From CAZFER01 sp964517495 (GTDB taxonomy: Bacteria > Hinthialibacterota > Hinthialibacteria > Hinthialibacterales > Hinthialibacteraceae), in contig CAZFER010000020.1 in the NCBI GenBank assembly GCA_964517495.1, positions 18,677 to 82,676 on the forward strand: 64,000 nucleotides of DNA, in the 5' to 3' direction. The position numbers and the translations under genes were made by a program. The notes below the pieces were generated by a model. The model did not search any database, was not told the origin of the DNA, and saw only the letters and a list, made by a program, of their open reading frames with translations. How positions within the stretch are numbered: position 1 is the stretch's first letter; each line of letters opens with the position of its first letter. This document shows positions 62,504-64,000 of this stretch, one piece after another.

Positions 62504-63922
62504 ATGGAAATGAAACCTAATTCAGTTTTATTAGTAGTTTTTTGTACTGGTCTTTTTATTGTATTACCATGCTATTCTGAAGAACTGTGGATGCCCACCA
62601 TCGATGGCGAATGGTGGTCTGTAACGGGTCAACCAGACCTCGGTGAGTATACCAGTGAACGCCAGCAACCTGTTGATTTTGGCGTTTGGCAGGCAAAAGA
62701 TGGCACATGGCAACTTTGGTCATGTATTCGCCATACCAACATTGGTGGCAATACCCGTCTTTTCTACCGCTGGGAAGGCGAAAAACTCACTCAACCCGAC
62801 TGGAAACCGATGGGAATCGCCATGACCGCCAAACCGGAATTGGGCGAATCGCCTGGCGGTATGCAGGCTCCTCATGTGATCCAATTTCAGGGTAAATATC
62901 ACATGGCCTATGGGGATTGGAATAACATCTGCTTCGCCGTCAGTGAAGATGGCAAGGAATTCAAGCGTGTTATTCAACCGGATGGCGAAACAGGTGTCTT
63001 TACTGAAGGTATGGGTGTCAACACCCGCGATGCCATGCTGATCCAAATCGATGGCTTGTGGTATTGTTATTATACCGCCAGTCCTCATAACGGGTATGTT
63101 TATTGCCGCACATCACCGGATTTAAAAACCTGGAGCCATTCCTGTGTGGTGCAATTCGGTGGACGAGCCGGTGATGGCCGCTGGCAGCATGAATGCCCTC
63201 ACGTTGTTGAGTTTAAACCAGGATTATTCTATCTCTTCAGGAACATTTATTATGGCCAAAATATGGAAAACTGGGTGTATCGCTCCCATAATCCCCTCTA
63301 TTTCGGTATTGACGATGACACAGGATTTGTCCGCACATTGGAAGTGGCCGCTCCCGAAATCATTCAACATGAAGGGCAATACTATATTGCCTCTCTCAAA
63401 CACGCATTGGATGGCATTAAAATCGCTCGATTGAAATGGGTAAAAGTCCAACGCCCAGGAAAAGCGGTATTCGATTTTGATGATCCAGAAGTACGGGAAA
63501 AATGGAAAAAAGTGGATGGAGATTTAGCCTCGGTTTTTTGTACATCCACCCGCAGTAATTTTCAATCACCCACAAAGCACTTTATCGGCACCGCCGAGTT
63601 ATCAAACGGAAAATTTGATGATGACCGAACAGGAAAAATTGTCTCTCCCGAATTTGTTTTGGAGGAAAATGTATACACGGTTTTTGTTTCAGGTGGCCCT
63701 CAATACAAAAATTGTTATGTCGCTATCGTGGATGCCAATAGTGGCAAAGAACTCGAGCGGTTTCATGGGACACGAAACAACACTTTTAAATCTTATCGCT
63801 TCCCAACCATATCCCATCAAGGCAAAACCGTCCGCATCGAAGTGGTGGACAACGGCAAAGGCTCATGGGGCCACATCAACTTTGGTGGCATTTTTATGGA
63901 TAGGATAGTGGAGGAGAAGTAA
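62504..63922 (+). CDS. Secreted GH43/GH32-like β-propeller protein with β-sandwich tail
   Basis: A 472-residue protein with a signal peptide. Residues ~30-320 fit a five-bladed β-propeller of glycoside hydrolases GH32/43/62/68/117 type, with repeats such as APHVIQFQGKYHMAYG, RDAMLIQIDGLWYCYYTASP and APEIIQHEGQYYIASL that place acidic residues at the centre. The last ~140 residues (KAVFDFDDPEVREKW, SPEFVLEENVYTVFVSGG, KGSWGHINFGGIFMD) match the lectin-like β-sandwich of GH32-type proteins. The exact family and substrate are not certain. The gene ends before the GC-rich repeat at the window's end. Confidence 0.82.
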   Translation: MEMKPNSVLLVVFCTGLFIVLPCYSEELWMPTIDGEWWSVTGQPDLGEYTSERQQPVDFGVWQAKDGTWQLWSCIRHTNIGGNTRLFYRWEGEKLTQPDWKPMGIAMTAKPELGESPGGMQAPHVIQFQGKYHMAYGDWNNICFAVSEDGKEFKRVIQPDGETGVFTEGMGVNTRDAMLIQIDGLWYCYYTASPHNGYVYCRTSPDLKTWSHSCVVQFGGRAGDGRWQHECPHVVEFKPGLFYLFRNIYYGQNMENWVYRSHNPLYFGIDDDTGFVRTLEVAAPEIIQHEGQYYIASLKHALDGIKIARLKWVKVQRPGKAVFDFDDPEVREKWKKVDGDLASVFCTSTRSNFQSPTKHFIGTAELSNGKFDDDRTGKIVSPEFVLEENVYTVFVSGGPQYKNCYVAIVDANSGKELERFHGTRNNTFKSYRFPTISHQGKTVRIEVVDNGKGSWGHINFGGIFMDRIVEEK

Positions 63923-63954
63923 GTGAAACCTGTCCCAATGTCATTAAGTTCAAG

Positions 63955-64000
63955 GGGAGGGCGAGGCTCCCGCCGAGCCGTTTCCGCGTACAACGGCTCG
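63955..64000. repeat. Partial GC-rich palindromic repeat (cut by the window end)
   Basis: The last 46 bases are much richer in GC than the surroundings. A visible inverted repeat CGAGCCG (63974-63980) / CGGCTCG (63994-64000) has a 13-base loop. The left arm extends back through GGGCGAGGCTCCCGC (from about 63959), so the full palindrome would continue past the edge with the complementary arm. It resembles the interspersed palindromic units found between genes in several uncultured bacteria. Confidence 0.6.

Noticed and set aside
1..64000. CRISPR arrays, insertion sequences, integrases, rRNA
   Set aside because: No regular direct repeats with spacers, no transposase or integrase motifs and no rRNA-like sequence were seen in the read-through.

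Overview
The window looks like a chromosomal piece from an uncultured, Gram-negative-type bacterium of moderate GC (roughly 43-45% by eye). Two Tat-exported formylglycine sulfatases, several Tat-exported Gfo/Idh/MocA oxidoreductases, a DUF4838 protein, a CehA/McbA-type PHP protein, type IV prepilin-like genes, squalene-hopene cyclase and very strong AAGGAGG ribosome sites fit PVC or neighbouring candidate phyla (Hydrogenedentota, Hinthialibacterota, Poribacteria and similar). This placement is inferred from gene content; there is no rRNA to confirm it. No phage, insertion sequence, CRISPR array or integrase was seen, so most of the window reads as core chromosome with carbohydrate-degradation islands.

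Layout. 1-2.5 kb: end of a membrane glycosyltransferase (GT-C type) coupled to a GT9 enzyme. 3-5 kb: a lone cyclic-nucleotide-binding protein and a Tat Gfo/Idh oxidoreductase, closed by a bidirectional terminator. 5-12 kb: System II cytochrome c maturation (CcsA, ResB, DsbD), interrupted by a CgeB-like glycosyltransferase. 12-18.5 kb: an unrecognised protein, a tandem universal stress protein, and a tight unit of a TPR protein, a prepilin-like membrane protein and an NtrC-like regulator that lacks GAFTGA. 18.5-26.3 kb: an isomerase-oxidoreductase fusion, a pseudopilin, an orphan OmpR regulator, a short-chain reductase, a degenerate CPBP protein, a sulfatase and a SpoIIE-type phosphatase, with a broken gene remnant at 25.3 kb. 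26.4-42.7 kb: two leftward operons plus single genes for glycoside hydrolases (GH-A clan, GH2), glycosyltransferases, MFS transport, HisI, CehA/McbA, DUF4838, a class V aminotransferase and a PfkB kinase.

42.8-52 kb: a CAT-anticodon tRNA, an esterase, squalene-hopene cyclase and a complete hoxEFUYH-hoxW operon for a bidirectional NAD-linked [NiFe] hydrogenase. 52-64 kb: a GH16 enzyme, an unrecognised lipoprotein, a sulfatase followed by a Gfo/Idh oxidoreductase, a ribosome hibernation factor fused to a cold-shock domain, a thiamine-binding protein, a TPR protein, a GerMN-like exported protein and a GH43/32-like propeller protein. The window ends in half of a GC-rich palindrome.

Working together: the secreted sulfatases, GH16, GH2, GH-A and propeller enzymes suggest growth on sulfated or complex polysaccharides. 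The Gfo/Idh and isomerase proteins would process the released sugars. The Hox hydrogenase would balance NADH or H2 during fermentation or respiration, and CcsA/ResB/DsbD imply c-type cytochromes. The most unusual unit is 13.95-18.48 kb (TPR protein, non-canonical prepilin-like protein, GAFTGA-less NtrC regulator), which I could not assign to a known system.
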